The position numbers and the translations under genes were made by a program. Shown here piece after piece: positions 14,486 through 23,669 of a stretch of DNA of 38,907 bases. Positions within the stretch are counted from its first letter, which is position 1; every line of letters starts with the position of its first letter. The notes below the pieces were generated by a model. That model saw only the letters and a program-made list of their open reading frames with translations, was not told the DNA's origin and did no database searches. The stretch is from assembly GCA_017415485.1 (NCBI GenBank), contig JAFQGP010000115.1, positions 72,135 through 111,041 of the forward strand. Direction: 5' to 3'. The DNA is from Clostridia bacterium. GTDB taxonomy: Bacteria > Bacillota > Clostridia > Oscillospirales > CAG-272.

Positions 14486-15706
14486 ATGAACAAGAAAATG
14501 AGAGAACTTCTCGCGCAGATCAACGCAAAGAAGGCGGAGATCAAGAATCTTGTCGATGAAGGCAAGATTGAGGAAGCAAAGAACGCTAAAAACGATCTGA
14601 AGGCATTGCAGGACAAATGGAATCTGCTTGCCGACATCGAGGATGACGAACACGATGACATTGAAGATCAGATCGAGAGCGGCAGAGCAAAGAACATCGG
14701 CGGTGATAAGAAGCCGGAAAAGAAGGACATTGTTCGCGCTTTCGTGAATCGCATTGTGTGCGGTTTGCGCAAAAAGAAGATGGACGATGCAGATGCAGAG
14801 ATCATGAACGCCATGACAGAGGGTGCGCCCGATGAAGATGGTCTTTCCGATGGCGGCTTCACCGTGCCGGAGGACATTCAGAATGACATTGTTGAATTGC
14901 GCCGCACTACTGACGATCTTTCGCAGTATGTCAATGTCGAGCCTGTCACCACAAAGAGCGGCAGCCGCGTGATCGAAGTGGATGCAGATTCCACCCCTTG
15001 GAACGATGTTGACGAGGAGGCAGAATTTGGCGAGGAGGAAACCCCCAAATTCAAGCAGGTCAAGTATGAGATCAAGAAGAAGGGCGGCATTCTCAAAGTC
15101 ACCCGCGAACTGCTTGCCGACACCGCGGCGAACATCCTTGCGTATCTGAACAAGTGGATCGCAAAGAAATCCCGCGCAACGAGAAACGCCGCAATCCTCG
15201 CAGCGTTCAAGAAGATCACCACCGGCAAGGAAGTTGCCATCAGCGGTTTTGACACCGTGAAGGACATCTTCAACACTATGCTTGATCCCGCAATCGAGCA
15301 GTCGAGCATCGTTCTCATGAATCAGAACGGATTCAACTATTTCGACAAGTTGAAGGACGAATTCGGCAACTATATCATGCAGAAGAATCCCACGCAGCCG
15401 ACACAGATGCTTTTCCTCGGCAAGTATCCTGTTGTGAAACTTTCCAACAAAACGCTGAAATCCGATGGTGACAAGCATCCTGTTTATTTCGGCGATCCGA
15501 AGGAAGCGATCACCCTGTTTGACCGTGAGAAGATGACAATCGAACTTTCCACGGAGGCGGGCGATCTTTGGGCAAAGGATATGACCGGCATCAAGGTGCG
15601 TGACAGATTCGATGTGCAGACCGTGGACGAAAGCGCAGTTGTTTGCGGTATCATCGACACCGCCGCTGTTGCAACCGTTGACGAGGGTGACGAAATCGCG
15701 GGTTGA
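14486..15706 (+). CDS. Major capsid protein, HK97 fold with N-terminal delta domain
   Basis: A 406-aa protein. Residues 1-60 form a charged coiled coil (MRELLAQINAKKAEIKNLV, KNDLKALQDKWNLLADI), the built-in scaffold domain removed by the protease. The shell domain begins around GGFTVPEDIQNDIVELRRTTDDL and includes KYEIKKKGGILKVTRELLAD and FDREKMTIELSTEAGDLWAKDMTGIKVRDRFDV. GGAGG precedes the ATG. Confidence 0.95.
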   Translation: MNKKMRELLAQINAKKAEIKNLVDEGKIEEAKNAKNDLKALQDKWNLLADIEDDEHDDIEDQIESGRAKNIGGDKKPEKKDIVRAFVNRIVCGLRKKKMDDADAEIMNAMTEGAPDEDGLSDGGFTVPEDIQNDIVELRRTTDDLSQYVNVEPVTTKSGSRVIEVDADSTPWNDVDEEAEFGEEETPKFKQVKYEIKKKGGILKVTRELLADTAANILAYLNKWIAKKSRATRNAAILAAFKKITTGKEVAISGFDTVKDIFNTMLDPAIEQSSIVLMNQNGFNYFDKLKDEFGNYIMQKNPTQPTQMLFLGKYPVVKLSNKTLKSDGDKHPVYFGDPKEAITLFDREKMTIELSTEAGDLWAKDMTGIKVRDRFDVQTVDESAVVCGIIDTAAVATVDEGDEIAG

Positions 15707-15763
15707 TAACGAATATTCACCGGGCGGATCACCGCCGCCCGGTGATGAAAGCGGGGTGATCGT

Positions 15764-16030
15764 ATGGAATTAAAAGAAATCAAGCAATATTGTCGCATCG
15801 ATTATGATGACGATGATGAATTGATCCTATTCTTTCAAAATGTCGTTTTTGAAGAACTTGCGGACTTGATTTCGGGGTTTGATAAAGACAACATGACGGC
15901 ACGCCAAAAACTGTTGGTGTTGGTGTTCGTCAAGGATTTATACGACAACCGTGACAAATATCAAGCCACAGGCAAAGAAACCATGCGGCAAGCGGTGCGA
16001 TCACTTCTTTTGAAAGAAATGTTGCGATGA
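15764..16030 (+). CDS. Head-tail connector, gp6-like
   Basis: An 88-aa helical protein (LKEIKQYCRIDYDDDDELILFFQNVVFEELADLISGF ... KLLVLVFVKDLYDNRDKYQ). Its length and first helix match phage head-tail connector (gp6/YqbG-like) proteins that sit below the portal. GCGGGGTG precedes the ATG. The 50 bases between capsid stop and this gene hold the small inverted repeat CACCGGGCGG...CCGCCCGGTG. Confidence 0.8.
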   Translation: MELKEIKQYCRIDYDDDDELILFFQNVVFEELADLISGFDKDNMTARQKLLVLVFVKDLYDNRDKYQATGKETMRQAVRSLLLKEMLR

Positions 16031-16043
16031 AGGTGGTGTGTGT

Positions 16044-16364
16044 ATGGCAAGCGCAAAAATACAGATCATCCAAATCACCAACGAAACGGTTGGCGGCAGA
16101 TGTCAAGAAACGGAAAAACCGTACTATTCATGTTGGTGCGAAACAAAGGATTTGTACGGCAAAGAACTGTACGATGCAATCAGCATCAAACTTGAAAACA
16201 CCATTGCTTTCAAAGTGAGATTTTGCAAAAAAATCAAAGCAATCAAACACCGCGCAAAAGAATTTGTGATCGATTACGATGGTGAACGCTATGAAATATA
16301 TGCCGTGGATTTCGGAAACAACGATAAAAACTTTGTTACGCTGAAAGCCAACTGTATTTCATAA
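16044..16364 (+). CDS. Head closure / head-tail adaptor protein
   Basis: A 106-aa beta-rich protein (QIIQITNETVGGRC ... YYSCWCETKDLYGKELYDA ... FKVRFCKKIKAI ... FVIDYDGERYEIYAVDF), matching the Phage_H_T_join / SPP1 gp16-like stopper fold in pattern and gene position. ATG 16044 is preferred over GTG 16038 because AAGGTGG lies about 8 bases upstream of it. Confidence 0.75.
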   Translation: MASAKIQIIQITNETVGGRCQETEKPYYSCWCETKDLYGKELYDAISIKLENTIAFKVRFCKKIKAIKHRAKEFVIDYDGERYEIYAVDFGNNDKNFVTLKANCIS

Positions 16365-16378
16365 AGCGGGGTGATCGT

Positions 16379-16837
16379 GTGCAAGTGTCATTACAATTCG
16401 ATGGGTTGAAAGACTTGGAGGATGCTGTGAAAAAACTTGCGAACGATACAGAGCGGTTGGAAGTTGACAAACGGATTGTCAAAGCGTGCGGACAGTACGC
16501 ACAGCCGGTCATGAAGGGAGAAATCCCCCGTTCAAAGGATCACAGCAAATCCGGGCGGAAACTCAAAGGCGGCGGAAGCAGCCGCCCCACACACGGACAC
16601 GCGGCGGACAATGTTCCGCTTTCCGCCGTAAAGATCAGCGGCGGAATGCCATATGTGGAGGTCGGTTGGGATTTGTCGGATAATTCCGAATACTTCTATA
16701 TGAAGTTTATAAATTGGGGTACGACAAAAATCACGCCCACGCCGTTTGTCGAAAAGACAATCAGCAAGTGCGATCCCGGATGGGAGCAGATCGCCGAAAG
16801 AGAGTATCAGCAATTCATAAGCGCATTGGAGGACTAA
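16379..16837 (+). CDS. HK97 gp10-like head-tail protein
   Basis: A 152-aa protein starting at GTG 16379 after AAGCGGGG. The first helix (LQFDGLKDLEDAVKKLANDTERLEVDKRIVKACGQYAQPVM), the Gly/Ser-rich middle and the C-terminal FINWGTTKITPTPFVEKTI match the HK97 gp10 family, which helps join head and tail. It follows the stopper gene, the expected order. Confidence 0.82.
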   Translation: MQVSLQFDGLKDLEDAVKKLANDTERLEVDKRIVKACGQYAQPVMKGEIPRSKDHSKSGRKLKGGGSSRPTHGHAADNVPLSAVKISGGMPYVEVGWDLSDNSEYFYMKFINWGTTKITPTPFVEKTISKCDPGWEQIAEREYQQFISALED

Positions 16838-17197
16838 ATGGATATTATCAGCACAGCGGCGGAAGCCTTGCAGCCGATCAGCACGCGCGGGATCAGAGTA
16901 CAGCAAGGGTGGTACGATGCCGAATATAAGAAACTGCATATCACGTTGTGGTTGCTTGAAGATTCGGAGGACAGCCATTCAGACGATAACGCGGATGTGT
17001 TGAAGGCGCAAATTCAAGTGAATATTTGGTCGCAGAAAGATCAAATCGGCTTGAAAAACGAAATCAAAAAACTATTAAAACAAAAAGGATTCGCATACAT
17101 CGGCGGCAATGACAATCTTGAAACGGACACGAAAGTGTTTGTGAATGCCATGCGGTTTGAGTATGCAGAAGAAACGGAGGAATATATCAATGAGTGA
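16838..17197 (+). CDS. Tail terminator / completion protein
   Basis: A 119-aa protein directly after the gp10-like gene. Its pattern of helix, beta strands (IRVQQGWYDAEYKKLHITLWLLED ... AQIQVNIWSQKDQ) and C-terminal strand (TKVFVNAMRFEYAEETEEY) fits tail terminator proteins of the DUF3168/gpU type, which cap the tail tube. Family assignment rests mainly on position and fold pattern. Confidence 0.7.
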   Translation: MDIISTAAEALQPISTRGIRVQQGWYDAEYKKLHITLWLLEDSEDSHSDDNADVLKAQIQVNIWSQKDQIGLKNEIKKLLKQKGFAYIGGNDNLETDTKVFVNAMRFEYAEETEEYINE

Positions 17198-17807
17198 AAA
17201 CGCAAATACCGTTGTAAGAAGCAGAACAAAGTCGTTCCGCGATCTCTATGTTGCGCCCGTTACGGCAAACACGGAGGCACTTTACGAAGCGGGAACGCCC
17301 GTGAAACTTGCCCGCGCAATCAAAGGCAAGGTGTCTGACAAATTCAGCACAGAAAAGATTTACAGCGATGACGGTGTGGAGGAGGTTGTTCACAACTACG
17401 AAGGCACGGAAGTTGAATTCGAGGTCAACAGCCTTGCGCCGCAGGATCGCGCCCTTGTGTTCGGACAGTTGTATGAACACGGTTATCTTGTGAAGAACAA
17501 GGATGACAAAGCACCGGAAGTTGCCATCGGTTATCGTGCAAAGAAACTGAATGGCAAATACGAATTTTCTTGGTTGTATTGCGGCGTGTTCGGATCGGGC
17601 AATGATGACAACTACGAAACGCAGGCGGACAAGGTAAGCACGCAGACAAACACGCTGAAGGGTACTTTCTACGAAAGACAGAAGGACGGCAACTACCACA
17701 TTCAAGTCGATGAATCGAATCTGCTTGCAGCGCATACCACGGCAGCCGCAGCGATCAAAGATTGGTTTTCCGCTGTACAGGAGAAGAAAGAGCCGACAGC
17801 GGGTTGA
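17190..17807 (+). CDS. Major tail protein (tube subunit)
   Basis: A 205-aa protein of the phi13/Firmicutes major tail family: SFRDLYVAPVTANTEALYEAGTPVKLARAIKGKVSD, KIYSDDGVEEVVHNYEGTEVEFEVNSLAPQD, VAIGYRAKKLNGKYEFSWLYCGVF and TLKGTFYERQKDGNY. It polymerises into the tail tube. ATG 17190 is nine bases after GGAGG and overlaps the previous gene by eight bases. Confidence 0.9.
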   Translation: MSENANTVVRSRTKSFRDLYVAPVTANTEALYEAGTPVKLARAIKGKVSDKFSTEKIYSDDGVEEVVHNYEGTEVEFEVNSLAPQDRALVFGQLYEHGYLVKNKDDKAPEVAIGYRAKKLNGKYEFSWLYCGVFGSGNDDNYETQADKVSTQTNTLKGTFYERQKDGNYHIQVDESNLLAAHTTAAAAIKDWFSAVQEKKEPTAG

Positions 17808-17810
17808 TCC

Positions 17811-17952
17811 GCAAATTAACAGCAAGTTAAATTTGCAAACCAACAAATCAAATTTGCCATGTGATTTGCGAAAATTCATAGTACAGTTGCGATCTTTGCT
17901 TGCATTTTTCAAACTTTGCATTGGTTTTCGCAAATTACAGGCAAGTTAAATT
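17811..17952 (+). repeat. AT-rich intergenic repeats between tube and chaperone genes
   Basis: The 180-base gap between the major tail protein and the next gene is unusual in this packed operon. It holds two near-identical copies of GCAAATTA(A)CAG(G)CAAGTTAAATT (17811-17833 and 17930-17951) about 119 bases apart. The first copy forms a hairpin, GCAAATTAAC / GTTAAATTTGC with one bulge, and another AAATTTGC/ATTTGCG pair lies between. No ORF is convincing. It may be a processing site or attenuator after the highly expressed tube gene. Confidence 0.5.
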
Positions 17953-17987
17953 CAAAAATCAAAAACAACATACAGGAGGATTTTACC

Positions 17988-18347
17988 ATGAACGCAAGAA
18001 TCGAAAAGAAAGACGAAATCAAAAGAACAATCACAATCGGCGGAACTGAATATGCAATGCCGAAGGTCGCGCCCGATGTCTATATGGACTATCTTGAAGC
18101 GCGTGAATCCATCTTCACATCCGAAGAAAAACACAAGATGTACACCAAAGCACAGTTTGTGCAGATGATGGAAACCATTTGCGCATTGTACGGCAATCAA
18201 TTCACGGTTGAGCAGTTGAAGGATGCCGAAACCGGGTTGAGCGTTTCCGAAATCATCATGGAATTCGCTATGATCGAAGCGATTGTCGGCGGTGAAGTTG
18301 ACAAGAAAATCGAAAAGATGAAGGAAAATTTTCCCGAAGGCAAGTAA
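17988..18347 (+). CDS. Tail assembly chaperone (gpG-like)
   Basis: A 119-aa helical protein between the tube and tape measure genes, the fixed position of tail assembly chaperones. Typical stretches are TITIGGTEYAMPKVAPDVYMDYLEARESI and QFVQMMETICALYGNQFTVEQL. AGGAGG precedes the ATG. The next gene begins on its stop (TAATG), so the second chaperone may be made by restart rather than frameshift. Confidence 0.82.
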   Translation: MNARIEKKDEIKRTITIGGTEYAMPKVAPDVYMDYLEARESIFTSEEKHKMYTKAQFVQMMETICALYGNQFTVEQLKDAETGLSVSEIIMEFAMIEAIVGGEVDKKIEKMKENFPEGK

Positions 18348-18880
18348 TGCCGGAAATATCGCTGACAACTGCAAGCGGCGATGAAATAACGGTATCCACG
18401 ATCACCGTGAGGATGTACCGAAAGTATTGTGAATTGATGGAAAAGGCGGACAGGATGAACGACAAATCCGATGTCGTTTTCATCAATTCGCAGATCATCC
18501 GCGAAATATCCGGGAATCGCGTGTCATCGCGTGACATCGAAAACATGGATGCGGAGGAAGTTTTCACGGCGGCAAAAACGATCCATTACATCATGCAGGA
18601 AATTGTCACGCCGAAATTTCTTGAACTTATGTCCGAAAAGGACAAGCAGGAAGTTGAAGCGCAAGAGAAATCCGCATTTGACGAATATGACGAAGCGGAA
18701 GGATACGATGACGATGATCCGCCGCAGAACGTGTGGAGCATTTGCAAAGAAAACATGGATCGTGTCACAAAGTTATCCATCAGAGCCTTCAACAATTCGC
18801 TTGCACAGTGCATGGATTCGGACATTATGAGCCTTTTGGACTATGTGAAATTTGAACTTGAAACAACAAACGAAAAATAA
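18347..18880 (+). CDS. Second tail assembly chaperone (gpT-like)
   Basis: A 177-aa acidic protein directly before the tape measure gene. Helices (ITVRMYRKYCELMEKADRMND, VFTAAKTIHYIMQEIVTPKFLELM) and an acidic linker (DEYDEAEGYDDDDPP) fit the C-terminal portion of gpGT-type chaperones. It starts at ATG 18347 overlapping the upstream stop, so it would be coupled. A programmed -1 shift is possible but no clear slippery heptamer was identified. Confidence 0.7.
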   Translation: MPEISLTTASGDEITVSTITVRMYRKYCELMEKADRMNDKSDVVFINSQIIREISGNRVSSRDIENMDAEEVFTAAKTIHYIMQEIVTPKFLELMSEKDKQEVEAQEKSAFDEYDEAEGYDDDDPPQNVWSICKENMDRVTKLSIRAFNNSLAQCMDSDIMSLLDYVKFELETTNEK

Positions 18881-18902
18881 TAAACGGAAGGAGGTGTTGT
18901 AA

Positions 18903-21900
18903 ATGGCAAAAGCGGAAGCAAGGATCACAGCGAATTCATCAGACTTTCAACAGAAGATGAAAGAAATGGTGAATCAGATGAAAAGTTTATCATCTGAATT
19001 CGGTGTGGCACAGGCACAGGCGAAATTGCTTGGCAACGCCTCCGATGTTTTGAAATCAAAGATCGCAGAACTGACATCGAAGGTTGAATTACAGAAAGAT
19101 GTTGTAAAGGCAAACGAGGAACAGCATGAGCGGTTAACATCTGATCTTGAAAAAGAGAGGGCAAAACACGAAACATTAACCGCAAAATTGCAGCAAGCAA
19201 AAGCCGCGTACAGCGAAACCGCGGCACAAACCGGCAAGAATTCTGACGAATCGAAAGCGTTGAAATCGCAGATTTCCGATTTGGAACAGCAGTTGGGAAA
19301 ATGCACAACGAGCATCGAGAAGCAGGAAAAAGGACTTGCAAACCACGAAGCGAAAACCAACAAATCCAAAATCGCGCTTGCCGAAATGGAATTGGAATTG
19401 CGCGAACTAAACGCGGAATTGGCGAAAACGCCGTGGGATAATTTTGCAAAGGGCGCGGACAAGGTTGCATCAGCCGCAGAATCGGCAGGAAAGAAAATGA
19501 CCGTTGTTTCCACGGCAATCGTGGCGGCGGGTACATATTCGGCAAAGGCGGCAATCGAATTTGAAAGCGCATTCACGGGTGTCAAAAAGACGGTTGACGG
19601 TACGGCGGAACAACTTGAATCGCTGAAACAAGGCATCATTGATATGTCAAAGGAATTGCCCGCATCCACAACGGAAATTTCCGCCGTGGCGGAAGCCGCC
19701 GGACAACTTGGCATCAAAACCGATGACATATTAAGTTTTACCCGCGTTATGATCGATTTGGGTGAAGCAACAAACCTTTCGGCAGATGAAGCCGCAACCG
19801 CCCTTGCGAAGTTTGCGAATGTCGTGAAAATGGATGCCGCAAATTATGATCGTTTGGGATCAACCATCGTTGCGCTTGGAAACAACTTTGCGACAACGGA
19901 GGCGGACATCGTAAGCATGGCAACGCGCTTGGCATCCACGGGTGAAGTTGTCGGACTTTCGGAAGCGCAGATCATGGCAATCGCAACCGCGCTTTCGTCC
20001 GTTGGCATTGAAGCCGAAGCGGGCGGATCGGCGGTGTCGAAACTGCTGAAACAGATGGAAGTTGCCGTGCAGATGTACGGAACGGCAAGCCAAACCATCA
20101 ATGCAACCGGCTATTCCCTCCGCGAACTTGAATTGATGGCATCGCTGAATAGCAAGGAATTCAAGGGTGTTGCGGAATCCCTCGGTTTGACAACAACCGA
20201 ATTGAAAAACTATATGTCAAACGCATCAAGCCTTGAACAGTTTGCAAACGTGGCGGGCGTTTCGGCGGATCAGTTTATTCAAGCATGGGGAACGGATGCT
20301 GTGGGTGCGCTGTCAATGTTCATTGGCGGCTTGAATGATACCGAAAGAACGGGCAAATCCGCCGTTGAACTCTTGAACGAAATGGGGTTGACGGAGGTGC
20401 GCCTGTCAAATGCGGTGCTTTCCCTCGCATCCTCGGATGGTGTTCTGACATCGGCACTTGAAACATCAAATGCGGCGTGGGATCAAAACAATGCGTTGAC
20501 AAACGAAGCAACGCAGCGTTACGCCACAACCGAAAGCCGCATTGCCATGATGAAAAACACCATCAGCGCACTTGCGGTGTCGTTTGGCGAAAAACTCTTG
20601 CCGATCATCGAATCGGCAGTTGCAAAAATATCGGAACTTGCAGAAAAATTCAACGGACTTTCCGACAGCCAACAGCAGACAATCATCAAGGTTGCAGCAG
20701 TTGTGGCAGCGATTGGACCGGCATTGCTTGCATTCTCAAAACTCGCAAGCGGTGCATCCACGGTCGCAACAATAATCGGAAAAGTGTCCGGCGCAATAGC
20801 GGGCGCGGGCGGTCTTTCCGGCGTTCTTTCCGCTGTGTGTTCCCCTGTTGGCTTGGTCGTTGCGGCAATCGCCGCATTGGTTGTCGGCTTGGGGTATGTT
20901 ATCGCAACGAATGATGATGTGCGGGGCAGCCTGTTGTCGGTCATCAATGATCTGAAATCAGCGGTACAGCCGGCAATCGAATTTTTCACAAATACCGTGA
21001 TCCCGAATTTGCAAACCGCGTGGGAGCGGTTGCAAGTGATGTTGAAACCGTTTGCTGATTTCCTTGTGGGTATGTTCACAAGTTGTTGGACGGATTTCAT
21101 TATTCCCGCGCTTGAATGGGTGGCGGGTACGGTTATCCCAACAGTAACGGCAACATTTCAGAATCTATGGAACAATGTCATTGTTCCGCTTGCGACATTC
21201 TTGGATTCGGTATTCACGCCGGTCATCAGAATTGTTTCGGAAGTGTTGACAATGCTGTGGAATAATGTCGTTGTACCGTTGGCGCAAGCCATCGGCGGCG
21301 TATTTGCGACAGCGTGGGAAGGCATGATGAAGATTTTCAATGAAGTCGTGATCCCGCGTGTCAACAAGGTCATTCAAGTGTTGCAATTCCTGTGGACGAA
21401 TGTTTTGCAGCCTGTTGTTGAATGGCTGTGGAATACTTTTCAACCGATCTTCCAAAATGTCTTTGAATTCATCGGCGGTTTATTCGGCACGCTGAAGGAG
21501 ATTTTCAGCGGCTTGATAAATTTCGTTGTTGGTGTATTCACGGGCGATTGGAAACAGGCGTGGGAAGGAATCAAGCAGATTTTTTCCGGCTTGTGGGATT
21601 CGATTGTGCTTTATGTGGAATATGTGTGCAATCAATTCAACACGATTTTCGGCGATGCTTTCCGGGCAATCGGTCAATTCTTCACCGATATTTGGAACGG
21701 CATCAAGGACTTTTTCGTGAATTTGTGGAACAGTATTGTGCAATTCTGTTCTAACACATTCAATTCCATCAAGGAAAAGGCAACAAGCATTTTCACAGCG
21801 ATCCGCGACACGCTTGCGAATATTTGGGAAGGCATCAAAAATGTCGTGCAAGTCGGCATCATGTTCATTGTCAATCTGTTCAAAGCAGCATTTGACTTGA

Positions 21901-22952
21901 TAACATTGCCCTTCCGATTCATTTGGGAAAACTGCAAAGATACCATCATGAGCGTATGGAACAGCATCAAATCAACCATTGACACGGCGCTGAATTCCAT
22001 CAAGACAGCAATTTCGACAGCATGGAACGCCGTCAAAACAACCGTGACAAACGCGGTGAATGCAATCAAATCCACGGTGTCCTCCGTTTGGAACAGCATC
22101 AAGTCGGCAATCGACACGGTGCTGAATTCCATCAAAACGGCGGTATCCACGGCATTCAATGCGGTCAAGACAACCATCACAAACGCTGTGAACAGCGCGA
22201 AATCCACGGTCACATCCGTTTTCAATAGCATCAAATCCGCTATTGATACGGCTGTGAATGGCGCAAAGAACACCATCACAAATGTGTTCAACAGCATCAA
22301 AACAACGATTTCCAACGCCGTCAACAGCGTGAAAAACACGGTGCAATCCGTGTTCAATAGCATCAAATCCGCGATGGAAACGCCGATCAATAACGCAAAG
22401 AACGCCATTTCAAACGCATTCAACAGCGTGAAATCGAGCATTTCCAACACCATCAACAGCATCAAATCCACGGTGCAATCCGTGTTCAACAGCATCAAAT
22501 CGGCAATCGAAACACCGATCAACAATGCGAAAAATACGGTCACAAATGTCATCAGCAAAATCAAATCGGCGTTCAATTTCTCTTGGTCGTTGCCGAAACT
22601 CAAATTGCCGCATTTCAGCATCAAGGGCGAATTTTCGCTGTCACCGCCATCCGTTCCGTATTTAAGCATTGATTGGTACAAAAACGGTGGTATCATGACA
22701 CAACCAACGGTGTTCGGTGCTGTTGGCACGCGCCTGTTGGCGGGCGGCGAAGCGGGAGCGGAGGCGATCTTGCCGCTTGAACCTTTCTATCAAAGATTGT
22801 CCGCGATTCTTGACAGCAAATATGAAAAACTGAAAGAAAACAACATCATCAGAGTGACCGCAATTTCGATGCTTGACGGCGAAGTGATTGCGGAACACAC
22901 GACAGAAATGGTGACGGACAACATCGTGAAAGATGTTCAATCAAGGAGGTAA
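18903..22952 (+). CDS. Tail tape measure protein
   Basis: A 1349-aa protein that sets tail length. Residues 1-180 form a long coiled coil. A TP901-type tape measure core (about 205-560) includes FTGVKKTVDGTAEQLESLKQ-like and TTEADIVSMATRLASTGEVVGLSEAQIMAIATALSSVGIEAEAGG. Strongly hydrophobic segments lie at about 590-680, then a Trp-rich repeat region, then 11-residue repeats (about 1018-1225) and a globular end with GGEAGAEAILPL. GGAAGGAGGTG precedes the ATG. Confidence 0.95.
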   Translation: MAKAEARITANSSDFQQKMKEMVNQMKSLSSEFGVAQAQAKLLGNASDVLKSKIAELTSKVELQKDVVKANEEQHERLTSDLEKERAKHETLTAKLQQAKAAYSETAAQTGKNSDESKALKSQISDLEQQLGKCTTSIEKQEKGLANHEAKTNKSKIALAEMELELRELNAELAKTPWDNFAKGADKVASAAESAGKKMTVVSTAIVAAGTYSAKAAIEFESAFTGVKKTVDGTAEQLESLKQGIIDMSKELPASTTEISAVAEAAGQLGIKTDDILSFTRVMIDLGEATNLSADEAATALAKFANVVKMDAANYDRLGSTIVALGNNFATTEADIVSMATRLASTGEVVGLSEAQIMAIATALSSVGIEAEAGGSAVSKLLKQMEVAVQMYGTASQTINATGYSLRELELMASLNSKEFKGVAESLGLTTTELKNYMSNASSLEQFANVAGVSADQFIQAWGTDAVGALSMFIGGLNDTERTGKSAVELLNEMGLTEVRLSNAVLSLASSDGVLTSALETSNAAWDQNNALTNEATQRYATTESRIAMMKNTISALAVSFGEKLLPIIESAVAKISELAEKFNGLSDSQQQTIIKVAAVVAAIGPALLAFSKLASGASTVATIIGKVSGAIAGAGGLSGVLSAVCSPVGLVVAAIAALVVGLGYVIATNDDVRGSLLSVINDLKSAVQPAIEFFTNTVIPNLQTAWERLQVMLKPFADFLVGMFTSCWTDFIIPALEWVAGTVIPTVTATFQNLWNNVIVPLATFLDSVFTPVIRIVSEVLTMLWNNVVVPLAQAIGGVFATAWEGMMKIFNEVVIPRVNKVIQVLQFLWTNVLQPVVEWLWNTFQPIFQNVFEFIGGLFGTLKEIFSGLINFVVGVFTGDWKQAWEGIKQIFSGLWDSIVLYVEYVCNQFNTIFGDAFRAIGQFFTDIWNGIKDFFVNLWNSIVQFCSNTFNSIKEKATSIFTAIRDTLANIWEGIKNVVQVGIMFIVNLFKAAFDLITLPFRFIWENCKDTIMSVWNSIKSTIDTALNSIKTAISTAWNAVKTTVTNAVNAIKSTVSSVWNSIKSAIDTVLNSIKTAVSTAFNAVKTTITNAVNSAKSTVTSVFNSIKSAIDTAVNGAKNTITNVFNSIKTTISNAVNSVKNTVQSVFNSIKSAMETPINNAKNAISNAFNSVKSSISNTINSIKSTVQSVFNSIKSAIETPINNAKNTVTNVISKIKSAFNFSWSLPKLKLPHFSIKGEFSLSPPSVPYLSIDWYKNGGIMTQPTVFGAVGTRLLAGGEAGAEAILPLEPFYQRLSAILDSKYEKLKENNIIRVTAISMLDGEVIAEHTTEMVTDNIVKDVQSRR
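21957..22575 (+). repeat. Hendecad repeat array inside the tape measure gene
   Basis: About twenty degenerate 33-base units encode the 11-residue pattern (N/F)NSIKSAIDT(A/V), (V/A)NAVKTTITN and variants such as ETPINNAKNTV. Units vary in sequence, so this is protein-level coiled-coil periodicity with some recent duplication rather than a DNA-level satellite. Gain or loss of units would change the tape length. Confidence 0.85.
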
Positions 22953-22955
22953 CGA

Positions 22956-23657
22956 ATGAAAATTGACGGAATCGACATCAGAAAATTCAATGCAAAACAG
23001 TTGACCGTTGACATTCAGCCGCCGAAAATTGCCGTTGAAAACGAATGGATTGACGGTGCGCCCGTTCCGCTTGAATTTGAAACATTCATCAAAGCCGGAA
23101 CACTCAAACTGTCAATCCTGTTTCGCGGTGACAGCCGCAGCCAAATTGTCCGCAATGTATCAAATTTCATGGCACTTTTAACGCATGGCGTTGTGATGCA
23201 ACTTGACGGATACAAGGGTTATTACACGGGCAAATTGACAGATGACAGTTTATCAAAAACAATCGTAAAAACGCGGTACACGGTCAATTTGACTTTTGCC
23301 GGGTACATGATCGATGACGAAATCAAAAACACATACATCGACAAGGACACCGCACAATTCGATGTGTTGGGAACGCGCGATGCGCCTTGCATCGTTGAGA
23401 TCACGCCAACAGTTGATATGTCGGAATATCGCATCGATGGTTTTGGTGACGATCCGATCATCATCAAGAATCTTGAAGCGGGCAAAAAGATCATCATTGA
23501 CGGAGCGGCGGGAACGGCAACGCAAGACGGCGTGAACAAATTTGCCGATGTGGATTTATGGGATTTCCCGAAACTGACACACGGACAAAAATATGTGCTG
23601 AATTTTTCGTCAAACAAATGCGTTGTCGTGATGCGGTACAATCCGATGTGGATATAA
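22956..23657 (+). CDS. Distal tail protein (Dit)
   Basis: A 233-aa siphovirus Dit-family protein: N-terminal MKIDGIDIRKFNAKQLTVDIQ, belt domain with TLKLSILFRGDSRSQIVRNVSNFMALL and a galectin-like C-terminus. It forms the hub ring at the tail end on which Tal and the baseplate proteins are mounted. The start follows AAGGAGG at the end of the tape measure gene. Confidence 0.85.
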   Translation: MKIDGIDIRKFNAKQLTVDIQPPKIAVENEWIDGAPVPLEFETFIKAGTLKLSILFRGDSRSQIVRNVSNFMALLTHGVVMQLDGYKGYYTGKLTDDSLSKTIVKTRYTVNLTFAGYMIDDEIKNTYIDKDTAQFDVLGTRDAPCIVEITPTVDMSEYRIDGFGDDPIIIKNLEAGKKIIIDGAAGTATQDGVNKFADVDLWDFPKLTHGQKYVLNFSSNKCVVVMRYNPMWI

Positions 23658-23669
23658 GGAGGCGGAAAT

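Noticed and set aside
18300..18350. Programmed frameshift between the two tail chaperones
   Set aside because: No convincing slippery heptamer was seen and the second gene starts with ATG on the first gene's stop, so restart is enough.
21957..22575. Regular repeats that might be a CRISPR array
   Set aside because: Units are contiguous, degenerate, 33 bases long and in frame with the tape measure protein, with no spacer/repeat alternation.
21674..22729. Long minus-strand open frame (351 codons) opposite the tape measure gene
   Set aside because: It is an antisense shadow of the repeat region: its composition (Leu/Met/Asp repeats) mirrors the hendecad units, and it has no ribosome site or promoter.
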